DNA of 64,000 nucleotides from Phoronis australis (taxonomy: Eukaryota; Phoronida; Phoronidae), in contig NMRA01000421.1 of NCBI GenBank assembly GCA_002633005.1, positions 86,542 through 150,541 on the forward strand, read 5' to 3'. The translations under genes and the position numbers were made by a program. Under the pieces are notes generated by a model that ran no database searches, had not been told where the DNA came from, and was given only the letters and a program-made list of their open reading frames with translations. This document shows, one piece after another, positions 23,468 to 35,870 of this stretch; positions within the stretch are counted from its first letter, which is position 1, and every line of letters begins with the position of its first letter.

Positions 23468-24006
23468 TAGTTCTAAAAACAACATGGACATTGCAATTCC
23501 GTAACTGATAACGCCGTATATTTAACGTTGCCACCATGATGCAACATGGATAAAATTCTTGAATAGAGAAAATAAATCCACTCTTTTAAAACTATAAAAA
23601 TAACGTTATGTTGACGTCCAAACAACGTAGTAAACGCGGCATTGAAAATAGCATGTTTGAGCGCGTACTTGAAAATATTTATTTTTGTTGGAAAACTTAT
23701 TTTAACGCTTTACACGAAATGAATGTTAGATTTTCGTTCAAATTTTGCAGCAATTATGCAAAAGGTAGAGAGCAACAAAAATTCTAAAGTTATAAAATTA
23801 CATGAAGTTAATGTGATTAGGCTGCGTGAAACCACGTGCTCGAATTTCAAGGTTTCTTGGTAATAAAAATTTAACGTCGTCACAGCCTTGTGAAAAAAAA
23901 CATAACTATAACATAATTATCCCCTTAACGCTGTGCGTTTTTCGCCATCGTCACAATTAAACCCACTTTAATATCAGAATAATTTTAAAATGCTCACTTT
24001 ACTTAC

Positions 24007-27000
24007 TTGAAAAAGTCCAATCCGTGTGAGCAATTGACTTCGTCTTCACCATTACGACAATCCATCACGCCGTCACAACGATTACTTATGGAATAACAAG
24101 ATCCGTCGTTGCATTGTCCTTGAGTTGAACTGCAGGTGTCAAAACGTTCTGCCACTAGATGTTCGCACAGTGCATTTAGTGGCCTCCCGTTGACACTAAT
24201 AGTTTTGATACCATTGCAGTCAGCCTTCGACACTTCCCACTTTGTGACGCATTTCGTTAAAACATCCCACGGACAATCCATCGGTTTCAACAATTGGCAG
24301 TCTCCCGAGACGGTTTTCCTCAGCCATACTGAGCCAAATTCAACGTGATGATTCCAAAGACGTAAAATACTGTTCAATGTTTCCACGTCAGAGACAGTAG
24401 TCAGAAATCCGTTGTTTTCGTAACACATTGCCTTGGCGTCTTCGTATGACACTGTGATATCAACAGGCTTTGTGCTTGTTACCATTTGCATGCACCGTGA
24501 CGATATGAAATTCCAACCTTCAGGGCACATTGATGGTGTTTGAAATCCATACCGCTGTTTAGCCAATGTTATGGTTTGATTAACAGGGTCTGTCTTGCAG
24601 ATAGCAGACCCATGGTTGAGAGGAAAGTTACACGGCACCATGAACCAACTCTGACCGTAATAAGGATTACGTATGAGCATGAGTCCACATCTGTTTCCAG
24701 GGCTAAGATTTGGTTGTCGCACCGAGGCACTCATAATCGGTCTCATGACATTCTCCCGAAGGTTAATCGATTCATCTCTGAATGGTTCTGCAATATCACC
24801 GGGGGCGTACCAACTGGAAAAGGATAATGGTTTCCCATTAGACCATCGAATTTTCTTACCATCAGCTACGAGGCCAATAAAAACAGCAACGTATGGGACT
24901 TTAGAATAAACATAGCGCTTCCAGTCACCTTTAAAGAAGCTCATCACTTGCTGCATCTCTTTTTCGTTTTCAATGTCTAAAAGATCACCACCGTCTAGAA
25001 GACACTTTTGTCTTGCAGAGTGCCATGAGTTCGTATTTAGATAAATTTTATAACAACTCCCCTGGACGAAGATGTAGTCCTTCCTTTCACAATAAAGTGT
25101 GTTGTTAACTCGTTCAGGTATTTCCGCAGGGCGAAAGAAATATTCCATAGTGGTGATACTGTTCCAAGATTCTGGATTAATGGTAATGACCACCCAATCG
25201 GCTGATATCGTATTTACTCGTAAACGCCTCGAGCCTTGTGTGGAGCAAAGGTGCTCATATACGTACGTTGACGAATGTTTGGGGTGGCCAGTAAGAAACT
25301 GTGGGTAGCCATAATATGGTTTCTTTGTCATCATATCACTAATCTGCATGTTAGCGCAAGACCATGTATCGATTATTATTTCAAAGTAAGACGGAAAAAG
25401 TGTTTCTTTCGACATACCGTAGAACTTTATAGGCCCAAAATAAAAGACTGTGAAGGTTTCGAGCACCCATTTTGTTACACCCTTGTGATTCACAGGTTGC
25501 ACGAATCCACAGGCTCCATGAAGGTGAGTTGAGCCGCGTAAAACCCTGTACGGCGGATACAGCGAACATGTCGTATTCCATCCCAAATTGAGAAATTTAA
25601 ACTTAAATCGCACAGCAAAAGTGGGATCCGAGGTGGCGTAACTTGTCATGAAGGTAAGGGCGCGATGGATTAACGCACTGCCAAACAGTCTCTTTTTCCG
25701 AGACAATTCACATTCAGGAATATTGTATCCAATTCGGAAAAGTGATGAGTTCGAAGAATCACAACCTATTCCGTAAGTAAACAGGGTATCTACTGTGTAA
25801 GTGTACTGCAATTCTGAACCACCCACAAATTCCACATACTGATATTTCTTATTATGCTGTGAAGGGATTCGCTGAATAACGATGCAACTAGCAACAGGTA
25901 AAACGTAGTAATTTTTTGTACCAACTAAAAATAAACCCTTGCAATCAAATTCGTCAACTGTAGCATTAGCAACATAATTTCCAAGTTTTAATCCCATGCC
26001 TCGTACTGCGTAATAAGTCAACGTAAGATAACGCGAAGAAGTTACGAAGTAGTTGATGATGCGTCCGCTGCTAGGTTCTTTTCCAGAGGCTGAAAACCTT
26101 CCGCAGTATGGACCAAACGACTGTGACGTTTCCACGTCTTTGCCATCGAAAAGAAATAGTCCTTCATAGGAACAGTCGTCTACAGGATTCAGGTTTAATT
26201 CGAAAAATGTAATTCGAAGATAACTCTTAGTACGTGCAGCCATAAATCTCCAAACGCACTGTCCTTGAAAGTCTGCTACGATATCTACGTAAAAATGTAT
26301 AACTAGGTATGTATGCACTATCTGGTGGATATGTTTAGGGTAAAGTTTACGGCACATTGTTGCTGAGTTCGGAACATCGCCAAGGTCGACAATCAGTCTA
26401 ACATAAACAAGTTTGAAAGGGTCTGGAACTACAATCCTGATCATGTTGTGGGTTTGATTCGACTGCACGGTGTACTTGTTTACAACGCCGTTCAACTGGG
26501 CGCTAAACAACGAAGTGTTTGAAAAAGAATGAAAGCCACTAAATAATTCAATACTGCCGCTCAGTTGCTGCTTCGCAACTTCAATAAAAAATACACTTGA
26601 TTTAGCACTGGGTGAAACAATGTGCCACAGATAAGTGAAATATGTATTACTTTCGAAATGTTCTATGAAGGACGGCTTATGTCCTTCAGTAAAGAGTACC
26701 GTCGTCGATGATTTCAGAGCCAACTCGTATGCTCCGACCTCAGACACATTAGTATCTTTGAGAACTTCTTCATATTTCGCCCTAAAGTTTTGGTTCTCAA
26801 CAGTGAGAATAACTTCAAGGTATACCCTTGATGTTTCTAAAATAAGGGTGAAGGGGTACATTGGCGCGCAGTAACGTTTAAGAACTGGTGATAGGTTATT
26901 TGTTCCATTATATATCACCATTGTCGCTCTGGCACAGCCAGCAAGCGGTGTAAACCAGATACCGTCATCCATTGTTAACTTGATAGAACTTTCATTTCTA

Positions 27001-27488
27001 ACGGTAATATTAAGTCCACACAGCGATTCTGGGAAACTGTCAACAAAAGACGACTGAAAACGAATGTCGTAAGTTCCATTAGTACGGCTTGAAGAAACAC
27101 GACATGGACTTAGTTTTCTTGGAGTGTATTTCAAAAGAAACACTACCGGCGACGCGGCTCCGTTTGGATGAAATGAAATGTTGAAGTCACCTGTTATACC
27201 AATCGAAAGAATTGGCGACCTTTCAGCGCACTGCCGTGGTCTAATTACCATATGGACCTTCTCGCTATCAATGCGGAGCAGTACGAGATGACATTCAGTA
27301 ATGTTTTCGATTTCAAATTCATAGATGGTAAGAAAAGTCTCTCGCGAAACTTCAGATGTAACAGCCCAGAGTGTTACTTCGTTTTTGAGCGTTGAAGGAG
27401 CTCCGTAACCGCCAGTGATTACACTCTCTTGAGCACGTACGTGCACATCGTGCATAAATAAAAGCAAGACTGCCCAGACAGAGTACAT
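24007..27488 (-). CDS. 5' exon: CUB, C-type lectin and LDLa ectodomain of the receptor
   Basis: The frame starts at the ATG at 27488-27486 with a signal peptide (MYSVWAVLLLFMHDVHVRA) and runs 1,160 codons. CUB-like segments are visible at about 156-230 and 411-515 (C411, C439, then GPYCGRFS). A basic RKKR (597-600) could be a furin site. A C-type-lectin-like domain spans about 800-964 (C800, C812, C829, C934, C953, C964; no clear EPN or QPD calcium motif). A second, weaker one spans about 988-1108. An LDLa module lies at 1119-1153 (CDGVMDCRNGEDEVNC). The apparent stop at 24003 lies within a perfect donor (CAA|GTAAGT), so the frame most likely splices on. The next in-phase acceptor that continues the LDLa pattern is at 8460. 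It is an extracellular, ligand-binding region. Nothing here shows the ligand. Confidence 0.85.
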
Positions 27489-28253
27489 AGTCGAACGATG
27501 AGAACTTTAGCAACTGCGATTACCTGTCTGTAACTAATCAGCTTAAACGTAATACAGGGTAGCCCAAACACTCACCATTGTGCTTCCCGGTAGATTGTTC
27601 TAAGAAACGCACTGTAGTTAGACCACGCCCACCATGGACATGGATTAGAAGTCATTCAGCTGCAAATCAAATTTGGTGGAAATCTCCAGCAAGCGCCCTT
27701 CTAAAACAGATTTTTGGCGATGTTTTCCGTGTGATATTTCACCAAAATCATCATCGAGTGGAGTCAAACAACACCAAATAGGCTCCGGCCACAGCGGTAT
27801 TTCTGCGATTCCAAGGATTAAATTCACTCACTTGAAATGAACCTCATTCCGGTGTTGGCCGTTCAAGCAGTTAGGTATCATGTTCCTCGGTATAATGGTT
27901 TTGTACTACACTCTAACTTCAGTAACAAATTAAGGTGCACTATTCAGTTATTCCGATGCATAGTTGTCTCCTCGGTGATCAGTCAACGTTGTTGGTGTCA
28001 CCCGTGGTCTAAGCGGAAAACAAGGGTGTTGGGTAGTGAGAGAAGAAACGTTGCTGTAAATCACATGTTCGGTCAGTCACATTTATTCTACGTTCCTGAA
28101 TTTTAGCCTAATTGACACCAGGTGCTAGTAAAAAGCATATTATTCGCAAAACATCATGAAGAGGGTTTATTTAAATTTCGACTCGTTTTTCTGACGTAGC
28201 CCGCAGGTACGTCTCAAGGCTTTCATTCAGCAGATCGTGAGATCAGTCACATG
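27489..28253. other. Upstream flank of the receptor gene
   Basis: I could not identify a TATA box or an untranslated 5' exon with confidence. Short open frames on the plus strand show no motif. The promoter should lie here or further right. Confidence 0.35.
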
Positions 28254-29018
28254 TCGACAGTGCTTTGGCATGTTCTGTAGGGGATCCAAGCCAATTGGAA
28301 ACCACATTTCTGTTTTTTTTTAACACAGAGGAAGATCGAGAAAGTTCGTGGAGTTTCGTTCTCCGTTCCCTGATTGTCTGGAATCGAACACTTTGTTGAC
28401 ATATCGGAACTATCTCATTGTCAAACTAGATGGAAATTGTAATATGGTGATAAAACGAAGTCTTGCCAGCCCCCTCCCCCATGTCAACGGTATTGTGATT
28501 CTCTATACAAGGGTAGATTGACTCATAGTTTAACCTTGGTCACAACACGCGTCGGAACTGGATTATTTCAAAATAAAGAGGAACAATAATAAAATGCAGG
28601 TCTTGAGTAATCCAAGAAATTTATACTATTATAACNTCGACAGTGCTTTGGCATGTACTGTAGGGGCTCCAAGCCAATTGGAAACCACATTTCTGTTTTT
28701 TTTTTAACACAGAGGAAGATCGAGAAAGTTCGTGGAGTTTCGTTCTCCGTTCCCTGATTGTCTGGAATCGAACACTTTGTTGACATATCGGAACTATCCC
28801 ATTGTCAAACTAGATGTAAATTGTAATATGGTGGTAAAACGAAGTCTTGCCAGCCCCCTCCCCCATGTCAACGGTATTGTGATTCTCTATACAAGGGTAG
28901 ATTGACTCATAGTTTAACCTTGGTCACAACACGCGTCGGAACTGGATTATTTCAAAATAAAGAGGAACAATAATAAAATGTAGGTCTTGAGTAATCCAAG
29001 AAATTGATGCTATTATAA
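28254..29018 (+). repeat. 383-bp direct duplication joined at a single N
   Basis: Sequence from 28254 (TCGACAGTGCTTTGGCATGT) recurs at 28637 with only a few substitutions. The second copy ends near ATTATAACCTGG at about 29018, and the first copy ends ATTATAAC at 28635. The only ambiguous base in the window, N at 28636, sits exactly at the junction. Confidence 0.9.
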
Positions 29019-29235
29019 CCTGGACCTGGTCTGCTCATCCACGTAAAAAAGACGTCTCCGAGGATCTGGGAGCCAAGATAAATACAGTGTAGCAAACTAG
29101 GTTCAAATATTGAATGCATTAAAGAGGAACGCTGCCTTCAGTGTTTTCAGGATACTATACCCGGTTTCGGACTATTGACAAGATGGCAATGACTTTCCCA
29201 TCAAGTTTTCCAATGTCAAATACAGCTGTGTAACC

Positions 29236-29587
29236 CCCGTTAACCCCGGATTGTTCTAAAAACCCCTCGAACCCAACACCCCATAAATCCACGATACCTC
29301 GACCAACAACCCCCTCGATCCACGACCCCCTCAACCCACGACCTGTTGCATTAGATGTATCTTAGTGCTTTTTATACATTTCCAGCCGAGCTCACGGCCC
29401 GACTCGTTTTTCCTGCAAGTCAACAATTGTTCCATGTTCAGATCAAGTCGAGCTTGTGTAGAATGGGTCGAGGTGGTTGTGGGAAGTAGGTAGTGAGTCG
29501 TTAGTCGAGGGCATCTTGCGTCGAGGGTCGTGGGCCGGGGGTTGTGGGGTGTGGGGGTCAAGAAGATTTTAGAACAATATGTTAACC
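29236..29587. repeat. Foldback element, C-rich and G-rich inverted arms
   Basis: The left arm (29236-29342) runs GTTAACCCCGGATTGTTCTA, then CCC/CGA-rich sequence. The right arm (29464-29587) ends TTTTAGAACAATATGTTAAC. The reverse complement of the right arm matches the left, so the ends form GTTAAC-(5)-ATTGTTCTAAAA. Each arm is about 110-120 bases of degenerate (TCGACCCACGACC)-like units around a 120-base centre. Confidence 0.7.
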
Positions 29588-32478
29588 CTAAATGTATGGG
29601 GTGACTTTTGAAAACTCATTACAACGTGTGACTTTCTATTTAAGTGAGTTACGCGACAGCTGAAGGGAATGTCTATCCATGAACCACTATAATTTCCACT
29701 CTCACATACTGATAATGAGTTTTTAGTTCAATCCTGATTTTGCCAATGGTGTCTGAGCAAAGCTCATAACAAGAATTGGTTCAAGTCACCAAAATAAGGT
29801 TTAGTTTCCTTCTAAAGCGTTTTGTTCAATGTGACCTGAATTCACTACTAATTACAAAGTATATTTTGAACATTCAAGTCGATTTACTTTTTCACAAATG
29901 CCGCAGAATGAGAAAAATTAATGAAATATTCACAAAATATAGTAGCAATGAGGGCTAAAGTGTGTTTCAGGTAGAAGTAGAAATGTTTTCGATTGTGTTA
30001 TTGCGTGTTTTAATATTTCACTGAAGCGAGTAATTTGATTCCGATCACTTTCCCAGGAAAGCGAGGCTGACGTTAGTTTGTTTCTTATTCTGGTCATAAT
30101 GAGAATAGAGGTAATGGGTTGAGAGATCTTAAGAGAAAATGGAAAATTCTAAATAGTATTTGGCATACAAAATAACACGAGTGAATAAAGCAAATAATTT
30201 CAAGCCACATTTGTCGCTGTTTAGCTATCAATAATGGTCGCCATTATAATAATAAAGGTGATAATATGCTGCTTGTGGTAGGAAGTCGAAACCTCTTCTA
30301 TGTATTAGATGGGATCTGTAGGTGGCGCTGATCGCTCTCTGGTGGGTGTGATAATTTTAGTATTGTGCGGCTATTTCGAAAGTCAGCTCTTCACAGGCGA
30401 AACCTACATGCGGCACTTCTAATTCCACGGTTTTAGAGTTAGTCAAACGAAGTAAAGTCCGAAGCGGTTTCTTGTGTCGCAAATGCTTTTGGAGTTATTG
30501 TTGGTAACGGAAATAGAATCCTATTACGACATTACAATATAAGGTCCAAATCGATTTTCGACTGAAGCTTTAGTAAGTCACTGTGTAAACCAAATAACTG
30601 GTTCGACAACGAGTTCCATAACATTAGAATAAATGCTGATTACACAAATCATAAAGAATTACACAATAATATTAATAGCCAAAAATACCAAGTCATTAAA
30701 TCTGTTCCCTTTCAAATAGATACAAATGAAAGGATGTTAACATATTCATTTACAATGTTTAATACTCAAACCTGATTGTGCCAAGCCAAATGCAACAGAT
30801 AAACTGTACCATGCTTGTCAAACAACACTTTTAAATTTAATTGTACCAGTATGCCTCGTGATGTGTTACTCTGTACAGCGATGGAAATATTTGCCACCTG
30901 CTGTTAAGGTGAGACAAACGTACGTATCAATTTTCCTTTCAAATTAATTGATATGTAGTACATGTATGCGTGCAGACGTCCTTGACATCAATGGATCATT
31001 AATTACCGGCGACAGAGAATTCCAATCTTCTTGGAATGAAGCCATCACGATAATTAATCACACACCTATGTCTGACACTAATTAAAATATAATTATTTTC
31101 ATTAACCAAATGTCCATCTGAAACTCGTTCAGCGCTCAAAACCGAAATGTTTGTGATTCCATACAGTAACGTAATCCTGAAAGATGACGCATAATCGGGT
31201 TTTTGTAAAGTTTAACTTATTTCTTATCCAGTGAAGAAAGTAATGAAAGTTATTTGGTATACATTAGCAAGGCATGATCAAAATTCGAGTATAAGTTTCC
31301 TGAAAGTGTCCAAAGTTTTAAATTCTGCCACGTTGTGGAAATCATGAATTCGTTTCGTACAACTCTAATGCTTGACCCATAAATAACGCATTTAAAAATT
31401 TAAGGGAATAATAAAAATTAAAGCGAAAATTTTGTACAGGGTGTCTCAAACACAAGTTATTTTTGATTTACAAAAGCATTTGCGGCTTGGCACCTGGGAC
31501 GTAATTTCTGAAAGGAGTGGCGAGTGTGTGGCATCCCATAATAAGTTGGGTCTAGTGAGAAAAGGTTGGGTGAGAGAGGAACATGTTGAGCAAAGAAGAT
31601 CATTCAAATAATAAGTATTCCAAATTTGAGAGTATCGAAAATAGAAGTATCATGTGGATTCGTCATGCCTGTGATTAATTTTTCTTACCCTTTAACAGCG
31701 GGGTTTTTTACCATTTGTGAGGTGTTGCCATTTTTCCTCAAAATATTTATTTTTATGTGGTATTCTGCATAAAATGGAAAGAGGCACTGTTTCACTCGAG
31801 GGCACAGTCTACTAGGGTGCACGGCCATTAGCGTGATAACATGTCAATCTCGTGCCACATTCACGAGCCTTTCCTACAAGTTGGGTTCAAATCAACTCGT
31901 TTCATCATTACATCAGTGATTGTTCTCGAAGCAAGACTGCTGTGAGAAAGTAGGAGATAATGCAATTCTTAATCACACTCGTTTCCGTGAATAACATGAT
32001 TAAAGTTTTGGGAGATTTCAATGAATCTCGTTATAGAGGTGCATGTACACATATTGCGTAATATTGTGCTTGACACAGTCGTAGTTAGAGCAACTTCGCT
32101 AATGAAAATTACTTTGAAATTAGATCGTGTTTTTCCGGTGATGTTCGTTCACGTTGTCATCAAACATCGAACCTTCTTACCACGTACACAGCAACAGAAC
32201 AAAATCATTGATAACTCATCTTGATCGCTGTCCCCATAAGTAATCGAAACTGTTTCATCGCACGCTCACATAGATGTTAACGTCCAATTTCCAAAAACGC
32301 TTTACGCTATACAAAATAAAGAACTTAAGGTCTGACTTTACTTTTCTTGAAAAGTTTAACCAATGATTGATTGAGGTAATCCATAGTCTTACAACAATTG
32401 CCTTTCTTAACAATGGGCAATGAATGACCAGACTACTTTATTCAATGGGCAAGGTAAAACACTTGGTAAATATCATGG
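29588..32478. other. Intergenic, no gene seen
   Basis: This is a long AT-rich stretch with scattered stop codons on all frames. The only plus-strand frame of note (32021-32224) has no motif. No RNA gene or repeat family was recognised. Confidence 0.45.
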
Positions 32479-32559
32479 TCATCCCTGCCAACCTGCGATC
32501 TAGAACGACCGGAAAGCGATCGAGAAGGAAATTTGGCGCGAGAAGCGAAGCCAGGCAAG
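32479..32559 (+). CDS. Candidate coding exon with ERPExDREG motif
   Basis: The frame SSLPTCDLERPESDREGNLA continues to a good donor (GGCAAG|GTGAGT, GT at 32560). A related segment on the opposite strand at 35871-35974 reads SPRPTRDRERPEGDREGDLA, so 13 of 17 residues from the shared PT to LA agree. The left boundary is unclear: a stop lies just upstream at about 32467 and no strong acceptor is visible. An acceptor at 33179-33180 (TCTCATTTCAG) would follow in phase but adds only seven codons before a stop. The function is unknown. Confidence 0.35.
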
Positions 32560-34604
32560 GTGAGTAAATTTGATGAATTTTCGTTGTTTTTACTTCAAAT
32601 GTGAAAACAGAGACATGACTTCAAGGCGTAACACATTTAGGAAGGACAGGTAGAGATTTAGGCTAGTGTCTCCCAATTATAGGAGAAACGTTACGTTGAC
32701 CGAGGCATCGCTTAAGCCGAAGGTGATTTGTATGTCATTTTGGCAAATTGCCGTTATTTTTGATACTAAATCAATAAATTGACCATGATGGAGTTATGAG
32801 GAAATGACATGTGAAAATAAAACGCAAGGCTTGTTTTTTGTAGTTTTGTCAGGATCTCTGATATTTCGACGCTTTTCTGTTGAAAGATGCGATCGAGAAC
32901 GCAACGATAAGCGATCGGGAACGTAAATTTGTGTTTGTTTATGCGATCAGGAACGCATTGTGGTGTGTCGAACAGTAATGAACTTTTTGATTATAAAACG
33001 TGAAAGGGGTTACAAAATAAGTGTGGTGCAATGAATTAATCACATTTTGTTTCGTTACTGTGTGACTTTCGTATCAAAACTGAACAACAACATAGCATAT
33101 TTCCATTAAATTGCCATGAGCACTACATGTACATCAAGCATAATTTTAGTTTCTCAAAAAAATTTGTTCTCATTTCAGGAAACAAGTTCACTGTTAATGT
33201 GAGGCGAGCTTCAACGAACATGTTACCCACGACGTGAAGGTACACTCGACCAGGGTTTTGAAAAGTACAGGCCAGGAATCTACTTTAAGACCAAACACCT
33301 CAGAACAAGGGTTTCTAAACTGAAGACTCACCCAGGAGTTGTTCCATGTGGCCTGTCAGCCACGGGTAAACAAATTGTTGCACCACCGAGATGAAAGCGA
33401 GTGTTGAATATTCTTGTAACATTGTGGCAGCAAACGGAAAAAAACAAATAGCCAGTGAAGTCAAAGAATGATGATGAGCTTGCCCATGGGGAGAGAGGTG
33501 AGCGCGGCAACACTTCTCGAGATGATTCAAAGATTCTCACTCATAATCGTCTGGGATCAAAAAATGGCCAGAAGTTGTGTAAACTGGTGTGCTGATAAAA
33601 CGGTTGGGATTTTACTTGATGTTTTACTGATAACATCGATACAGAGGTGAACAGATTGACTTGTGGCACCGTGTGGCTTGAATGTACGTTGTTTTTGACT
33701 CTTCTGTTTGTAGTATCGGTCCTAAGTTCACCTGTATCATCAGTTCATGACATCGAGTTTAATGTGACATTGAAAAAGTTTGAGAGTTATACTACACATA
33801 CTATATTGTGATTTTCTAAAACGTAGTCATCATATTGTCATTAACGTCCGTTCAACTACACACTGTAGTTATTTACATAGAAAATCAACAATATTGTAGC
33901 ATTTCTATTATAATATTAATCTTTTATCACACGTACCTCAAAATTGGTGTTACAAAAATATATAAATTTATTTATAGGGAAATCAACAAAACAAATCCAT
34001 TGAACATTTCTAACGAATTACTTTTGGAATGTATTAGACTAAATCATTACTGAATCATAGGCAATGTATTTAGGACTGATTGATAGTATAACAGTCTCTC
34101 ACAGGAAATCAACAACAACATGAAAGCAGTTTCTACAATAATCATAGACATATATTTTCATTTAAAGTACTCATTGGTCAGAGCAATTGTATGTAAGTAT
34201 TGCCCAATGACACTTAGTATGGCCATTTAAGTCTACCTAAACACTACAAAAATGTACTGGTTCTGTTAAATATCCTTTTGAAATAACACAAATATACATG
34301 TAGGAAGAAACTTGAGGAAAAAAGATTAAAAACAAAACGTCAAAATACTATCAGATCAGATAACTACCAACCACAGACTTTGTAAATCTGAATAAACTAT
34401 AGTGACTTATCAACCTTCAGCACTAGATTTAATGATTTCATTCATGACGTTTCTGCTTGCTATGCCTGTAGAAGGAGGCACACTGTTTGCATGGCATGCC
34501 ACATTCACTACAAAAAGGAGTGTCCTCGTGCTGTGACGCAGTATCGCATCAGGCTTACTCTTTCCGTGAGATGTTGATCACAGATAAGACACTGCATCGA
34601 CCTG
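32560..34604. other. No firm gene; isolated GCGATCGAGAACG words
   Basis: Near 32889 and 32910 the sequence repeats words (GCGATCGAGAACGCAACG, GCGATCGGGAACG) akin to the exon at 32479. A plus-strand open piece near 33466-33590 (LAHGERGERGNTSRDDSK) is suggestive but has no family match. The remainder is AT-rich and without recognisable features. Confidence 0.3.
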
Positions 34605-35004
34605 GGCCCGGTCTCTAATCTTTGTACTCGAAACGAACTCGAAACTATTTTTGGCAATTTCTCTGCTCCTTTTGTGCGAACTTAAGATAATTGGTTATCA
34701 GACTGTGCTCGAATACATTATAGTTTATGCATAGGAGTTCTAGTTCAAGTTTGCCCTTGAAGACCCTTGTATTCGTGCTACAAACTCGAGTAAAAACTCG
34801 AAATTTCGAGTTCAAACTCGAACTTATTGCTTTAATATTGGGTTTACAAACTGTAAACTAAGGGCAATAAATTATCTACGTAAGTTATTGTGTACTGGAG
34901 CATAGAATAATAGACACTTATCTTGATTTCGCCCAAAAGTACAGTAGAAAATGCCAAACCTAATTTCGAGTTCCGTTTCGAGTAAAAAGATTGGAGACCG
35001 GGCC
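34605..35004. mobile_element. 400-bp MITE with TIRs and 3-bp TSD CTG
   Basis: The left terminus GGCCCGGTCTCTAATCTTTG matches the reverse complement of the right terminus (GGCCCGGTCTCCAATCTTTT). Homology continues through ACTCGAAACG(G)AACTCGAAA, about 45 bases. CTG flanks it at 34602-34604 and 35005-35007. A 3-bp duplication and G/C-rich GG...CC ends fit a PIF/Harbinger-type non-autonomous element. The interior holds further CTCGAAATTTCGAG palindromes and no coding capacity. Confidence 0.75.
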
Positions 35005-35177
35005 CTGGTTCGTGAGCACGATGCTTCATGCTGTGTTTTACTATATTGGCAAAAAACCTTTTGACGCATGCAACGCGTCAGTCACAGGGCTGGTAAAGGT
35101 CTTGCGTTGTTGTAGTGTCACTGTATTTTATTGCAATGTGGTCATACTAAGTCGATTTTTAGTTCCTGGACGAGGCT

Positions 35178-35201
35178 ACACAACACACACACACACACAC
35201 T
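35178..35201. repeat. Short AC microsatellite
   Basis: A run of about eleven AC units. The surrounding sequence 35005-35860 has no supportable gene. Confidence 0.9.
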
Positions 35202-35870
35202 CCGTTGTGACACGCAGCAGTTGTACTACTCTTTTTTGAAGGCGTGAACGTTAACACCCTGAAAGATTCGTCGTGTGGCTACTTTTCAACTGAAAAAAAA
35301 TCAAACGCATTCAGTTATGTTTGTTAGACTAAATCTCACTTAGAAATAATGAAAAAACGATGAAATGTAATTAATGATTAGTCCATCAACTAATTCAGGC
35401 TCCGTATTATTCTAAAATTATTGACATAGTACCGTAACTTGAACGTCTATTCAGGCCAATGCAGATAAAATATGTACTTTCACGATGACCGCTTTTTTGC
35501 GTTCACGATCGCCATAGAGAATTAACGACATCGTTCCCTATCGCCGTCTCACATAAGGACCTGCTTGTATTGGTAAATATTTCAAATTGTTTCACAAATC
35601 ATAACTAACAAAGGTGTCACCAGGGACGATTAAACTATAAACGTCACACGTCTCTTCTTAATAACCCTGGAATTGCTAATAACAAGTAGAAATTGTCGAT
35701 TTTAAGAGGCGCAAGGCATTTTACCGAAAGCCATTGCTTTCTGAGCTCATTATTTTAAAAAATAAGCATAAGCCAAGTATTATTTCAGATCCACACACTG
35801 ACGCTTTTCTGTGTGTAACATTCGTACCAAAGTTGCCTATATTTAAGCAGAATATGACACTTAAACTCAC

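Larger units (their letters stand above)
8460..24006 (-). other. Inferred 15.5-kb intron of the receptor gene
   Basis: The minus-strand donor CAA|GTAAGT begins at 24006 and the acceptor TTTTCCAG ends at 8460. The exon upstream ends with two bases (AA) of a codon and the exon downstream supplies one (A), giving Lys. The joined frame reads DFFK-CADGQEIH, a good LDLa start. The intron carries the nested transposon-like relics, degenerate repeats and a GT microsatellite. No additional LDLa- or lectin-coding exon is seen inside it, although a small one could be missed. Confidence 0.65.

Noticed and set aside
23225-23537. Cys/Val-rich and His/Thr-rich open frames on both strands
   Set aside because: They are translations of the GT/GTGC microsatellite.
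24003-24005. TAA as the true end of the CUB/lectin protein
   Set aside because: It lies inside a perfect GTAAGT donor. Using it would leave a secreted protein ending just as a new LDLa module begins, while the matching acceptor exists at 8460.
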